Positions 1-6,130 of a stretch of 8,438 bases of DNA are shown here, one piece after another. Both the position numbers and the translations under genes were made by a program. This stretch comes from Candidatus Rokuibacteriota bacterium (GTDB taxonomy: Bacteria; Methylomirabilota; Methylomirabilia; Rokubacteriales; CSP1-6), in the NCBI GenBank assembly GCA_003221595.1, contig QHSM01000275.1, positions 1 to 8,438 on the forward strand. Direction: 5' to 3'. Under the pieces are notes generated by a model that was not told the origin of the DNA, made no database searches, and saw only the letters and a program-made list of their open reading frames with translations. Numbering within the stretch: the first letter of the stretch is position 1; each line of letters opens with the position of its first letter.

Positions 1-227
1 TGGGCTGGCCGCTGCCGGAGGCGCGCCTGTTCCTGCGCGACCTGGTCGAGCATGCGACCCAGCGGGAATTCGTCTACGCCCACAAGTGGAGGATCAGCGA
101 CCTGGTGATGTGGGACAACCGCCAGACCATGCACCGCGCCCGGCCGTTCCCGGTCAACGAGCCGCGCGACATGCGCCGCACGACGCTCAAGGGCGACGGT
201 CCTACCGTCGCTCAAGCCGCCGCCTAG
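1..227 (+). CDS. TauD/TfdA family 2-oxoglutarate dioxygenase, C-terminal end (partial)
   Basis: The reading frame enters from outside the window (first full codon at base 3) and ends at TAG 225-227, leaving 74 C-terminal residues. Seen: WDNRQTMHRARPF followed by RDMRRTTLKGD. In TauD/TfdA Fe(II)/2-oxoglutarate dioxygenases the His of this block is the distal iron ligand. The Arg about 15 residues later (here RRTT) grips the 2-oxoglutarate carboxylate, and a second Arg lies about 11 residues after the His; both spacings are kept. Such soluble enzymes hydroxylate small organic acids or sulfonates, using O2 and releasing succinate and CO2. The substrate cannot be read from this fragment; the short TVAQAAA tail is non-diagnostic. 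It is co-directional with uup, but 150 bases and a possible terminator structure separate them, so a shared operon is doubtful. The family call is secure; the exact function is not. Confidence 0.88.
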   Translation, partial: GWPLPEARLFLRDLVEHATQREFVYAHKWRISDLVMWDNRQTMHRARPFPVNEPRDMRRTTLKGDGPTVAQAAA

Positions 228-239
228 CCTCGGGGGCGT

Positions 240-289
240 CAGGGCCAGAGATCGGCGACCAGGCTCAGCGGTCGCGACGCGCGGCCCTG
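240..289 (+). terminator. Nested inverted repeats downstream of the dioxygenase gene (possible terminator)
   Basis: An outer 7-bp perfect stem (CAGGGCC 240-246 with GGCCCTG 283-289) encloses an inner 6-bp perfect stem (GCGACC 255-260 with GGTCGC 270-275, 9-base loop). Internal loops of 8 and 7 bases separate the stems. The structure starts 12 bases after the dioxygenase stop and lies upstream of the uup promoter candidate, which fits a role in ending the upstream transcript. No T-tract follows, so a classic intrinsic terminator is not supported; Rho-dependent ending or 3'-end protection is possible. Confidence 0.35.
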
Positions 290-337
290 CCGACCGTCAA
301 CGTGAAGGAACTGATTCGCGCCACCGGCGTCTGTATC

Positions 338-343
338 TATAAT
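338..343 (+). promoter_or_regulatory. Sigma-70-type -10 box for the mini-gene and uup
   Basis: A perfect TATAAT lies at 338-343 in a locally AT-richer stretch of otherwise GC-rich DNA. The hexamer 17 bases upstream (315-320, TTCGCG) is a poor -35 match, so the promoter would rest on the -10 box or an activator. Transcription would begin near 349-351, leaving a leader of about 28 bases that consists mostly of the Shine-Dalgarno site of the mini-gene. Confidence 0.5.
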
Positions 344-364
344 CACGGAGAGACCGTTCACGAG

Positions 365-376
365 AGGAGGTGATCC
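365..376 (+). promoter_or_regulatory. Extended 12-base Shine-Dalgarno of the lysine-rich mini-gene
   Basis: AGGAGGTGATCC at 365-376 is complementary over all 12 bases to the usual 3' end of bacterial 16S rRNA (GGATCACCTCCT). The AGGAGG core ends 7 bases before the ATG at 378, close to the optimum. Such complete pairing identifies 378 as a true, strongly used start for a very short reading frame. Confidence 0.8.
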
Positions 377-377
377 C

Positions 378-437
378 ATGGCGAAAGGCACTGGCATGCG
401 CAAGGAAAAGAAGAAGCCGAAGAAGAAGAAGAAGTAG
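378..437 (+). CDS. 19-residue lysine-rich small protein or leader peptide upstream of uup
   Basis: ATG 378 to TAG 435-437 encodes MAKGTGMRKEKKKPKKKKK: 10 of 19 residues are lysine, nine of them AAG codons, and the frame ends in a run of five lysines before the stop. It has no recognisable domain. It is supported as a gene by the 12-base perfect Shine-Dalgarno at ideal spacing and a TATAAT box upstream. The next gene, uup, starts 6 bases after its stop and lacks a good site of its own, so translational coupling is likely. Two readings are open. It may be a free-standing tiny basic protein that could bind RNA or the ribosome; I recall similar short KxxKKPKK proteins in proteobacteria but cannot verify this here. 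Or it may be a leader peptide whose poly-lysine end slows ribosomes and tunes uup. The purine-only AAG repeat could vary in copy number. Confidence 0.7.
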   Translation: MAKGTGMRKEKKKPKKKKK

Positions 438-443
438 CGTCGG

Positions 444-2237
444 ATGAGTCGTCCGCTCCTGCTCAGCTGCGAGGCGATCAGCATGGCGTACGGGACCCGG
501 TCGCTCTTCGACGATCTGTCGTTCGGGTTGTTCGAAGGCGACCAGGCCGGCCTCGTCGGTCCCAACGGCTCCGGCAAGTCCACCCTGCTGAAGATTCTCG
601 CGGGCGTCACGACGCCCGATCGCGGCTCGCGCTCGCTTCGCGGCGGCGTGCGGGTCGGCTACGTGCCCCAGGATCCGGTCTTCGAGGCCGGTCGCACGGT
701 CGAGCAGGTCGTGTTGGCGGCGCTCGGCGGGGTGGACGAGGCCGACCGGCCCGGCCGCGCCGCGCAGGCCCTCGGGCGCGCGGAGTTCACGGATGGGCGC
801 GCGGCGGTCGACACCCTGTCGGGAGGCTGGCGCAAGCGGCTGGCCATCGCGCGCGAGCTGGCCGCCGCGCCCGACATCCTGCTGATGGACGAGCCCACCA
901 ACCATCTCGACGTGGCCGGCATCCTCTGGCTCGAGGACGTGCTGACCGAGCGCGCCCGGGCCTTCGTCGTGGTGAGCCACGACCGGTACTTCCTCGAGCA
1001 CGTGGCCACGCGCATGCTCGAATTGAACCGCGTCTACCCGGCCGGGCTGTTCGAGTCCGAGGGGAGCTACAGCCGGTTCCTGGCGCGCCGCGACGAGGCG
1101 CTCCGCGAGCAGGCCGCCTATCAGGAATCGCTGGCCAACACCGTGCGCCGCGAGATCGAATGGCTGCGCCGCGGCGCGAAGGCGCGCTCCACCAAGGCCA
1201 AGGGGCGCATCAAGGAGGCGGGCCGCCTCATCGAGGAGCTGGAGGACAGCCGGGCGCGCGGGCTCACGGCCACCGCCGGGATCGACTTTGCGTCGGCGCA
1301 GCGACGGACGCGCCGGCTCCTGGTCGCCCGCGGCCTCACGAAGTCGCTCGGCGGCCGGCGGCTGGTCACCGGGCTCGACCTCGTCCTCACGCCCGGCACG
1401 CGCGTCGGCCTGATCGGCCCCAACGGCAGCGGGAAGACGACGCTCCTGAACGTGCTCTCGGGCGAGCTGCCGGCCGACGCCGGCGTGGTCGAGCGCGCCG
1501 ACGGCCTGAGGCTGGTGCGCTTCACGCAGGAGCGCGCCGGCCTCGATCCCGCGCTGAGCCTGCGCCGCGCCCTCGCGCCCGAGGGCGACGCGGTCGTCTG
1601 GCAGGGCCGCTCCGTCCACGTCGCCTCGTGGGCCAAGCGCTTCCTGTTCCGGCCCGAGCAGCTCGAGGTGCCGGTCGGCCGCCTCTCGGGCGGCGAGCAG
1701 GCCCGGATCCTCATCGCGCGCCTGATGCGCGAGCCCGCCGACGTGCTCATTCTCGACGAGCCGACCAACGACCTGGACATCCCGACGCTCGAGGTGCTCG
1801 AGGACAGTCTCGCCGAGTTCGACGGCGGGCTCGTCCTCGTGACCCACGACCGCTTCATGCTCGAGCGCGTGTCCACCGTCATCCTCGCCCTCGACGGCCG
1901 GGGCGGCACGGAGACGTTCGCCGACTACGCGCAGTGGGAGGCGGCCCGAGACGCCGGCGAGGCGCCGGCGCGCAAGGCGACGGGGCGCGCTCCGGAGCGC
2001 GAGCGCGCGCGGCCCAGGCGCCTGGGCTACGTGGAGCAGCGCGAGTGGGACGGCATGGAGCGGGCGATCCTCGAGGCGGAGCGCGCCGTCGAGTCGTGCC
2101 GGCGCGCGGCGGACGATCCGGCGATCGCGTCCGATCCGACGGCGCTCCAGACGCGCTACGCGGCGCTCGAGACCGCGCAGGGCGAAGTGGACCGGCTCTA
2201 CGCGCGCTGGGCGGAGCTCGAGGCCAAGCAGGCCTGA
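444..2237 (+). CDS. uup: ABC-F family ATPase Uup
   Basis: A 597-residue soluble protein with two ATP-binding cassettes and no membrane segments. Cassette 1: Walker A GPNGSGKST at 39-47, signature LSGGW at 125-129, Walker B and D-loop DILLMDEPTNHLD at 144-156, switch His near 179. Cassette 2: Walker A GPNGSGKTT at 325-333, LSGGEQ at 414-419, DVLILDEPTNDLD at 433-445, His near 468. The linker (about 205-285), with REIEWLRRGAKARSTK, is the tRNA-interacting arm in its Uup form. Residues from about 533 on form a charged coiled coil, the DNA/RNA-binding C-terminal domain typical of Uup and absent from several other ABC-F members. EPTNDLD in cassette 2 also favours Uup. ABC-F proteins enter the ribosomal E site and rescue stalled or slow translation; Uup also influences precise transposon excision and branched DNA. 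No clear Shine-Dalgarno precedes ATG 444, so coupling to the mini-gene ending at 437 is inferred. Confidence 0.93.
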   Translation: MSRPLLLSCEAISMAYGTRSLFDDLSFGLFEGDQAGLVGPNGSGKSTLLKILAGVTTPDRGSRSLRGGVRVGYVPQDPVFEAGRTVEQVVLAALGGVDEADRPGRAAQALGRAEFTDGRAAVDTLSGGWRKRLAIARELAAAPDILLMDEPTNHLDVAGILWLEDVLTERARAFVVVSHDRYFLEHVATRMLELNRVYPAGLFESEGSYSRFLARRDEALREQAAYQESLANTVRREIEWLRRGAKARSTKAKGRIKEAGRLIEELEDSRARGLTATAGIDFASAQRRTRRLLVARGLTKSLGGRRLVTGLDLVLTPGTRVGLIGPNGSGKTTLLNVLSGELPADAGVVERADGLRLVRFTQERAGLDPALSLRRALAPEGDAVVWQGRSVHVASWAKRFLFRPEQLEVPVGRLSGGEQARILIARLMREPADVLILDEPTNDLDIPTLEVLEDSLAEFDGGLVLVTHDRFMLERVSTVILALDGRGGTETFADYAQWEAARDAGEAPARKATGRAPERERARPRRLGYVEQREWDGMERAILEAERAVESCRRAADDPAIASDPTALQTRYAALETAQGEVDRLYARWAELEAKQA

Positions 2238-2266
2238 CGCCCGCTCGGCTACTCCAGGCGGGTCAG
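2234..2266. terminator. Bulged hairpin at the convergent ends of uup and the YjbQ-like gene
   Basis: CTGAC (2234-2238), a GC bulge, and CCGC (2241-2244) pair with GCGG (2258-2261) and GTCAG (2262-2266): nine base pairs with a two-base bulge and a 13-base loop. The structure contains the stop codons of both convergent genes, which are only 11 bases apart (uup TGA 2235-2237; minus-strand TAG 2249-2251). Being symmetric, it could form in either transcript. No T-tract is present, so termination activity is uncertain. Confidence 0.3.
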
Positions 2267-3310
2267 CGTGACGTCGAGGGCGCGCGATCCGCGGTGACCG
2301 CGCTGCCACTGGACGAGGATCGGGCTCTGGTACTCGCCCTCGACGAATCCCCGGCGGTTGTCGTCCCGCGCCGCGACGAGCATGTGCACGGAGCGCCGCA
2401 TCCGGAAGAACCGGGCGGCCGGGACGGCCAGCGTGCGCGCGAGCACCTTCTCGATGATCGAGCCCTGGAGCCCCAGCGTGTCGAGCCCCGAGTTGAGCAC
2501 GCGCACGAGGTCGTACTGGGCATAGCCGAGCGCCTTGCCCGGCACGGCGCGGGGGTTCACCAGGACGCTCCAGGATTCCCGGGTCACGAAGCGCAGCGGG
2601 TTGCGCAGCACCGCCGCCAGGTCGTGCTGCATGAGCAGGGTCTCGAACTCGTTGACCGTCAGCGCGGCGTGCCGCTCGCCCGGATCGAGCGCCAGGTGCA
2701 GGCGGCCGGTCCCGACGCCGGCCCGCGCGACGAAGTCAGCGAGGTGGTCGTAGATGCCGAGCTTCGGGTCCTTCAGGTTGACCGACTCGATCGGATGGCG
2801 CGACACCGGGATGTCGATCCGCGTGTGGGCGACGATCTTCTCGTGACGGAAGCCGATCACGCGTGTGCGCCGCCGCCGCGGCCGCCCCTCGTTGACCCCG
2901 TCCAGATCGACGAAGCACACCGTCTCGCCGGACCGGTTCGGGTGCGTGACGCAGGGGCGGAGCCCGCCCGCCATGAAGACCAGATGGGAATCCGCGTTGC
3001 GCGGCTCGACGGCGCGCTGGGCGGCGTCGAGATCCAGCCGCCGCTCGAGCTGGTCGTGCTGGTAGCCGGCGCCCTCCGGAAAGATCCGGCGCAGCGCGTC
3101 GACGTACGTGGGCACGCGCTCCGGGCCGAGCCGCGCGATGAGGCTCCGGTCGAGGAAGCCGGCCGTCGTGTGCGCGGACCAGTAGAGGCAGTACGGGTAG
3201 GGCGTGAGCGCGTCGTGGTACTCGATCGGCAGGCGCGAGCGCAGCTCGACGACGTCGAAGCGCGCCCGGGGCGCCAGCTCGAGGGTCAGCTCGAGCGGAC
3301 CTTCAGCCAT
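2249..3310 (-). CDS. Protein with two tandem YjbQ/UPF0047-like domains, function unknown
   Basis: A 353-residue soluble protein with no signal peptide or membrane helix. By eye the N-terminal half matches the YjbQ (UPF0047) pattern: HTTAGF at 47-52 (family HTTA), NADSHL at 105-110 (family N-x-D-A-H-L), then VCFVDLDG near 131-138 where YjbQ has the beta strand ending E-x-DGPR. The C-terminal half seems to repeat it in degenerate form: RHAALTVNEFE at 213-223 (family HTTAALTINE), SVHML at 307-311, and GEYQSPILVQWQ at 325-336 (family G-L-x-LGTWQ). Single-domain YjbQ is about 130-140 residues, so this length fits two copies plus linkers. YjbQ proteins have weak reported thiamine-phosphate-synthase activity and uncertain physiological roles. 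This is the last gene of the lipid operon, starting 21 bases after the desaturase stop, with only a weak GGA as Shine-Dalgarno. The assignment rests on remembered motifs; a different fold is possible. Confidence 0.5.
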   Translation of the reverse strand: MAEGPLELTLELAPRARFDVVELRSRLPIEYHDALTPYPYCLYWSAHTTAGFLDRSLIARLGPERVPTYVDALRRIFPEGAGYQHDQLERRLDLDAAQRAVEPRNADSHLVFMAGGLRPCVTHPNRSGETVCFVDLDGVNEGRPRRRRTRVIGFRHEKIVAHTRIDIPVSRHPIESVNLKDPKLGIYDHLADFVARAGVGTGRLHLALDPGERHAALTVNEFETLLMQHDLAAVLRNPLRFVTRESWSVLVNPRAVPGKALGYAQYDLVRVLNSGLDTLGLQGSIIEKVLARTLAVPAARFFRMRRSVHMLVAARDDNRRGFVEGEYQSPILVQWQRGHRGSRALDVTLTRLE

Positions 3311-3331
3311 CGACGTCCATCGGGCCGCCGC

Positions 3332-4075
3332 CTACCGGTCGTGGACCGCCGCCGAGAGCGGCGAGCCCACGATCGCGGCCAGGCGCATCGCCGCGAGCAG
3401 CCGGATGGCGATCCACGAGGGGTCGAGCTCGGACCAGCGCAGGCTGAACTTCGGCGACCGCGGGAAGGCGTGATGGTTGTTGTGCAGGCTCTCGCCGCCG
3501 GTCAGCCAGGCGAGGACGCGTGAATTGTAGGCCGTGTTGCGGAAGTTCTGCGCGCCGGCCCAGTGCCCGAGGCCGTTGATCAGGGGGCTCAGCACCAGCA
3601 CGAACAGGACGGCGTGCCCGAGCATCGCGACGATCGCCTGCCACCAGCCGATGAACAGCGCCGTGATCCCGATCCCGGCGAAGAGCCCGGTCCATCCCCA
3701 CGAGAACACCCGTCGCTCCCACCCGTCGGGCCCCAGGTCGGGCGCGAACGTCGCGAGGGTGCGCGGGTTGCGCGCCTCGTGGACGTAGTAGTACACGTTG
3801 CCGAGCTGCACCTTCCAGAAGCCGAGCAGCAGCGGGCTGTGCGGGTCGCCCTCGCGGTCGGTGTAGGTGTGGTGCTTGCGGTGAACCGCGACCCACTGCT
3901 GCCGGCTCCCGCCGGTCACCAGCCACAGAGCGGTTCGGAAGAGCACCTCGACGAACGGCCTGAGTGTCAGCGCCCGATGCGCGAGCGCCCGGTGCAGGTA
4001 GATCGACGTCGCGAGGACGGCGATCTGTGACATGACCACCGACGCGATCGCGATGATCAGGATCTGACGGCCCAC
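3332..4075 (-). CDS. Membrane fatty-acid desaturase (delta-9 acyl-lipid/acyl-CoA type)
   Basis: A 247-residue integral membrane di-iron enzyme. All three histidine boxes are intact: HRALAH (28-33, HxxxxH), HRKHH (65-69, HxxHH) and HNNHH (198-202, HxxHH). The context GHWAGAQNF near 170-178 and GGESLHNNHHAFP is characteristic of stearoyl-CoA/acyl-lipid desaturases. Hydrophobic segments lie at about 4-26, 43-55, 125-145 and 148-168. The enzyme inserts a double bond into a saturated acyl chain using O2 and electrons from an outside carrier; no ferredoxin or cytochrome b5 domain is fused. It is somewhat shorter than the roughly 300 residues usual for the family, mainly at the N-terminus. The start is GTG at 4073-4075, chosen because AAAGGAG (4081-4087) sits 5 bases upstream. 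It follows the CFA catalytic gene by 33 bases; its product is the expected substrate of CFA-type methyltransferases. Regiospecificity cannot be read from sequence. Confidence 0.9.
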   Translation of the reverse strand: MGRQILIIAIASVVMSQIAVLATSIYLHRALAHRALTLRPFVEVLFRTALWLVTGGSRQQWVAVHRKHHTYTDREGDPHSPLLLGFWKVQLGNVYYYVHEARNPRTLATFAPDLGPDGWERRVFSWGWTGLFAGIGITALFIGWWQAIVAMLGHAVLFVLVLSPLINGLGHWAGAQNFRNTAYNSRVLAWLTGGESLHNNHHAFPRSPKFSLRWSELDPSWIAIRLLAAMRLAAIVGSPLSAAVHDR

Positions 4076-4080
4076 GTCCG

Positions 4081-4087
4081 CTCCTTT
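4081..4087 (-). promoter_or_regulatory. Shine-Dalgarno of the desaturase gene, deciding a GTG start
   Basis: On the minus strand AAAGGAG is followed by five bases and then GTG at 4075-4073. This is the best ribosome-binding site of the operon and supports the GTG rather than the in-frame ATG 14 codons later, which would cut into the first hydrophobic segment. Confidence 0.6.
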
Positions 4088-4100
4088 GTCAGTAGTCGAA

Positions 4101-4118
4101 ACCGGCGCTCAGGCCGGT
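4101..4118 (-). other. Short inverted repeat overlapping the stop codon of the CFA catalytic gene
   Basis: ACCGGC and GCCGGT form a perfect 6-bp stem with a 6-base loop that spans the TGA of the CFA gene (4109-4111). It has no T-tract and lies inside the operon, so it might be an mRNA stability or processing element, or chance in GC-rich DNA. Confidence 0.2.
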
Positions 4119-5011
4119 CCTCGATCGTAGAGTGGCTCGCGCGTGCGTGGCACGTCGCCGACCTTCGGGTCGCGGTGCTTCCGCATCAGGACCTGATAGA
4201 GGCCGAGTGAGCTGCCCTCGAACGCGACCGCCGAGCAGGTGAGGTACAGTCGCCAGGTCCGGTACGTGTGCTCCCCGGCCAGGGCCCGCGCCTCGTCGGC
4301 GCGCGCGCACAGCCGCTCGGCCCATTGCCGGCACGTCCGGGCGTAGTGCAGACGCAACCCCTCGACGTCCATGATCTCCCAGCCCGCGCGCTCCATCTCG
4401 GTGAGCGTCCCGCTGAGGCTGGCCAGCTCGCCGTTCGGGAACACGTGGCGAAGGAGGAACTCGAATTGGCTCGAGCGCTTCCAGCCAAATTCGTGGACGA
4501 TTCCGTGGTTGAGGTAGAGCCCACCGTCCTTCAGGCGGGCGCGAACGCCCCCGAAGAACGCCGGGTAGTTCGGGATGCCGACGTGCTCGATCACGCCGAC
4601 GGCCGCGATCTTGTCGTAGACGACCTCTGCCGGCAGATCGCGATAGTCCATGTAGTCGACCCGGCACGTGCGCTCGAGCCCCTCGCGCTTGATGCGCTCG
4701 GCGGCGTAGTCGGCCTGCGCGCGCGAGAGGGTGACGCCCTGCGCGCGCACGCCGTAGTGCCGGGCGGCCCACATCGAGAGCCCACCCCAGCCGCAGCCGA
4801 TGTCGAGCAGCGTCTCGCCGGGGCGCAGGTCCAGCTTGCGGCAGACGTGGTCGAGCTTATCCTGCTGGGCCTGCTCGATCTTGCCGTCGGGATCGCGATA
4901 GTACGCGCAGGTGTAGACCATCAGCGGGTCCAGGAACAGGGCGTAGAAGTCGTTCGACACGTCGTAGTGATGGGCGATCGCCCGCGCGTCCGTCGACTTG
5001 TCGCGCTTCAC
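4109..5011 (-). CDS. cfa: Cyclopropane-fatty-acid synthase-like methyltransferase, catalytic domain only
   Basis: A 300-residue SAM-dependent methyltransferase that transfers a one-carbon unit to the double bond of an unsaturated phospholipid acyl chain. Seen: the family opening HYDVSNDFYALFLDP (15-29) and CAYY (35-38, with the conserved active-site Cys), the SAM-binding loop LDIGCGWGG (69-77), VGVIEHVG (138-145, conserved Glu), NHGIV (168-172, His-x-Ile) and FPNGELAS (191-198). From known E. coli Cfa, the Cys, Glu, His and Ile belong to the bicarbonate site that accepts the released proton. E. coli Cfa has 382 residues; here the N-terminal domain is absent and appears as its own gene at 6131-6475. 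The start is GTG 5009-5011, whose GTGA overlaps the TGA of the preceding reductase gene, so translation is coupled. The frame stays open upstream to about 6073, but that part antiparallels the reductase reading and is not coding. The product could be a cyclopropane or a methylene/methyl branch. Confidence 0.88.
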   Translation of the reverse strand: MKRDKSTDARAIAHHYDVSNDFYALFLDPLMVYTCAYYRDPDGKIEQAQQDKLDHVCRKLDLRPGETLLDIGCGWGGLSMWAARHYGVRAQGVTLSRAQADYAAERIKREGLERTCRVDYMDYRDLPAEVVYDKIAAVGVIEHVGIPNYPAFFGGVRARLKDGGLYLNHGIVHEFGWKRSSQFEFLLRHVFPNGELASLSGTLTEMERAGWEIMDVEGLRLHYARTCRQWAERLCARADEARALAGEHTYRTWRLYLTCSAVAFEGSSLGLYQVLMRKHRDPKVGDVPRTREPLYDRGPA

Positions 5012-6129
5012 GACGCGGCCTCCCGCATCCCGAAGATTCCGCCGAGGACCACGTGACGCCGCGCGGCGCCGGTGGCCAGCACGCCCCGCACCAGCGCGCG
5101 GGTGAGCGCGTCGGGCAGGCGCCCGAGCTGCCGGCCGAGCCAGCCCGGCTCCCCCGGTCCGTAGCGCTTCACCACCGCCTGCGCGTACGACTCGAGCGAG
5201 GCGCCGCGCCGCACGTGCGCCGCGACCGCTTCTGCCCCGAGGATGCCGCTCCGGATGGCGGGGCCGATCCCTTCGCCGCTGAGGTCGCGCGCCAGGCCGG
5301 CGGCGTCGCCGATGAGACAGAAGCCCGTGCCGGCGAGTCGTCGCGGCGCCCGGCGCCGCACCACGTAGGCGTGGCCGCGGAACGGCTCGATCTTCAGGTC
5401 GGCGGGGAGGTGTCCCGAGGCGTGCAAAGACGCGAGCAGCGCATCGCGCCGCCTGGGCAGGTCCGCGCCCGGCCCCGCGACGACGCCGATGCCAACGTTG
5501 AGCACGTCGTCTTTCGGGAAGTACCAGCCGTAGCCCTTGAGATCCGGCTCCACGTAGAGCACCGGTGCGGCTTCGCGGAGGATGTCGCGGCGACCCGGCG
5601 GCAGGCGGGTCTCGCTTTCCTGGGCGACCACGACCTCCTCGTCCTCTGACAGCTCGCCGAACGCCTTCGCGACCGGGCAGTGGTGGCCGCCGGCGCCGAT
5701 GACCACGGGGGCCGTGAAGGCGCCGCGCTCGCTCACGACACGGACGTCGCTTCCCTCGCGGGTCACGGCGGTCACCCGGGCGTGCTCGTGCGCCTCGACT
5801 CCCGCGGCCCGGGCGCGGTCGAGCAGGTGATGATCGAACTCGCTCCGGACGATGCCGTAGCTGGCCGGCCGGCGCCAGCGTGTCTCGTGGTGCGCGCCGG
5901 CGAAGGCGAATCCGCAGGCCGTGAACGGCTGGATGGTGAGCGGATACTTCTCGGGATCGACCTCGACGTCGGCCAGCGCCTCCGGCGTCACCCAGCCCGC
6001 GCAGACCTTGACGCGCGGAAAGACCGCGGCGTCGAGCAGGAGTGTCCGGAGGCCCGCCCGCGCGAGCCGCCACGCCGCCGTACTGCCCCCCGGTCCTCCG
6101 CCGACGACGATGACGTCGTGGGCCGCCAC
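5008..6129 (-). CDS. Geranylgeranyl-reductase-family FAD-dependent oxidoreductase
   Basis: About 373 residues from GTG 6129. An N-terminal FAD-binding Rossmann motif VVGGGPGG begins within the first 10 residues. Next comes PRVKVCAGWVTPEAL, where the family has a conserved Cys near the flavin; then YGWYFPK (the PxxYxWxFP-type lipid-site motif) and GDAAGLARDLSGEGIGPAIRSG, the second FAD motif of this family. Such flavoproteins reduce isolated C=C bonds of isoprenoid or other lipids, and some are oxidases. Its gene lies exactly between two halves of a CFA synthase, suggesting it acts on the same lipid, perhaps reducing a methylene intermediate (inference). GTG 6129 is preferred because GGAG (6135-6138) sits 5 bases upstream, it lies one base past the preceding stop, and the FAD motif then starts at the usual distance. 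An ATG at 6153 is an alternative that adds 8 residues and a 23-base overlap, without a Shine-Dalgarno. The end overlaps the CFA start by 4 bases. Confidence 0.85.
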   Translation of the reverse strand: MAAHDVIVVGGGPGGSTAAWRLARAGLRTLLLDAAVFPRVKVCAGWVTPEALADVEVDPEKYPLTIQPFTACGFAFAGAHHETRWRRPASYGIVRSEFDHHLLDRARAAGVEAHEHARVTAVTREGSDVRVVSERGAFTAPVVIGAGGHHCPVAKAFGELSEDEEVVVAQESETRLPPGRRDILREAAPVLYVEPDLKGYGWYFPKDDVLNVGIGVVAGPGADLPRRRDALLASLHASGHLPADLKIEPFRGHAYVVRRRAPRRLAGTGFCLIGDAAGLARDLSGEGIGPAIRSGILGAEAVAAHVRRGASLESYAQAVVKRYGPGEPGWLGRQLGRLPDALTRALVRGVLATGAARRHVVLGGIFGMREAAS

Positions 6130-6130
6130 G

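Noticed and set aside
86..373. 95-codon plus-strand frame across the end of the dioxygenase gene and the intergenic region
   Set aside because: Out of frame with the dioxygenase, low-complexity composition, and it runs through the -10 box and Shine-Dalgarno of the mini-gene.
400..434. AAG repeat as a mobile-element or CRISPR-type repeat
   Set aside because: It is a short codon repeat inside the lysine-rich mini-gene, with no spacers or flanking inverted repeats.
297..2309. Long open frame of 670 codons on the minus strand opposite uup
   Set aside because: It is antisense to a protein with complete ABC-F motifs, is rich in Arg, Ala, Gly and Glu as expected for shadow frames in high-GC DNA, and shows no domain pattern.
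1160..3523. 787-codon plus-strand open frame across uup and the YjbQ-like gene
   Set aside because: Shadow frame crossing two convergent genes that have real motifs; its composition is typical of stop-poor GC-rich DNA.
4109..6073. Apparent 654-residue fusion of unknown N-terminus to the CFA catalytic domain
   Set aside because: The upstream 350 residues run in another frame on the same strand as the reductase gene, are Arg/Ala/Pro-rich low-complexity sequence without motifs, and a good GTG start exists at 5011 overlapping the reductase stop.
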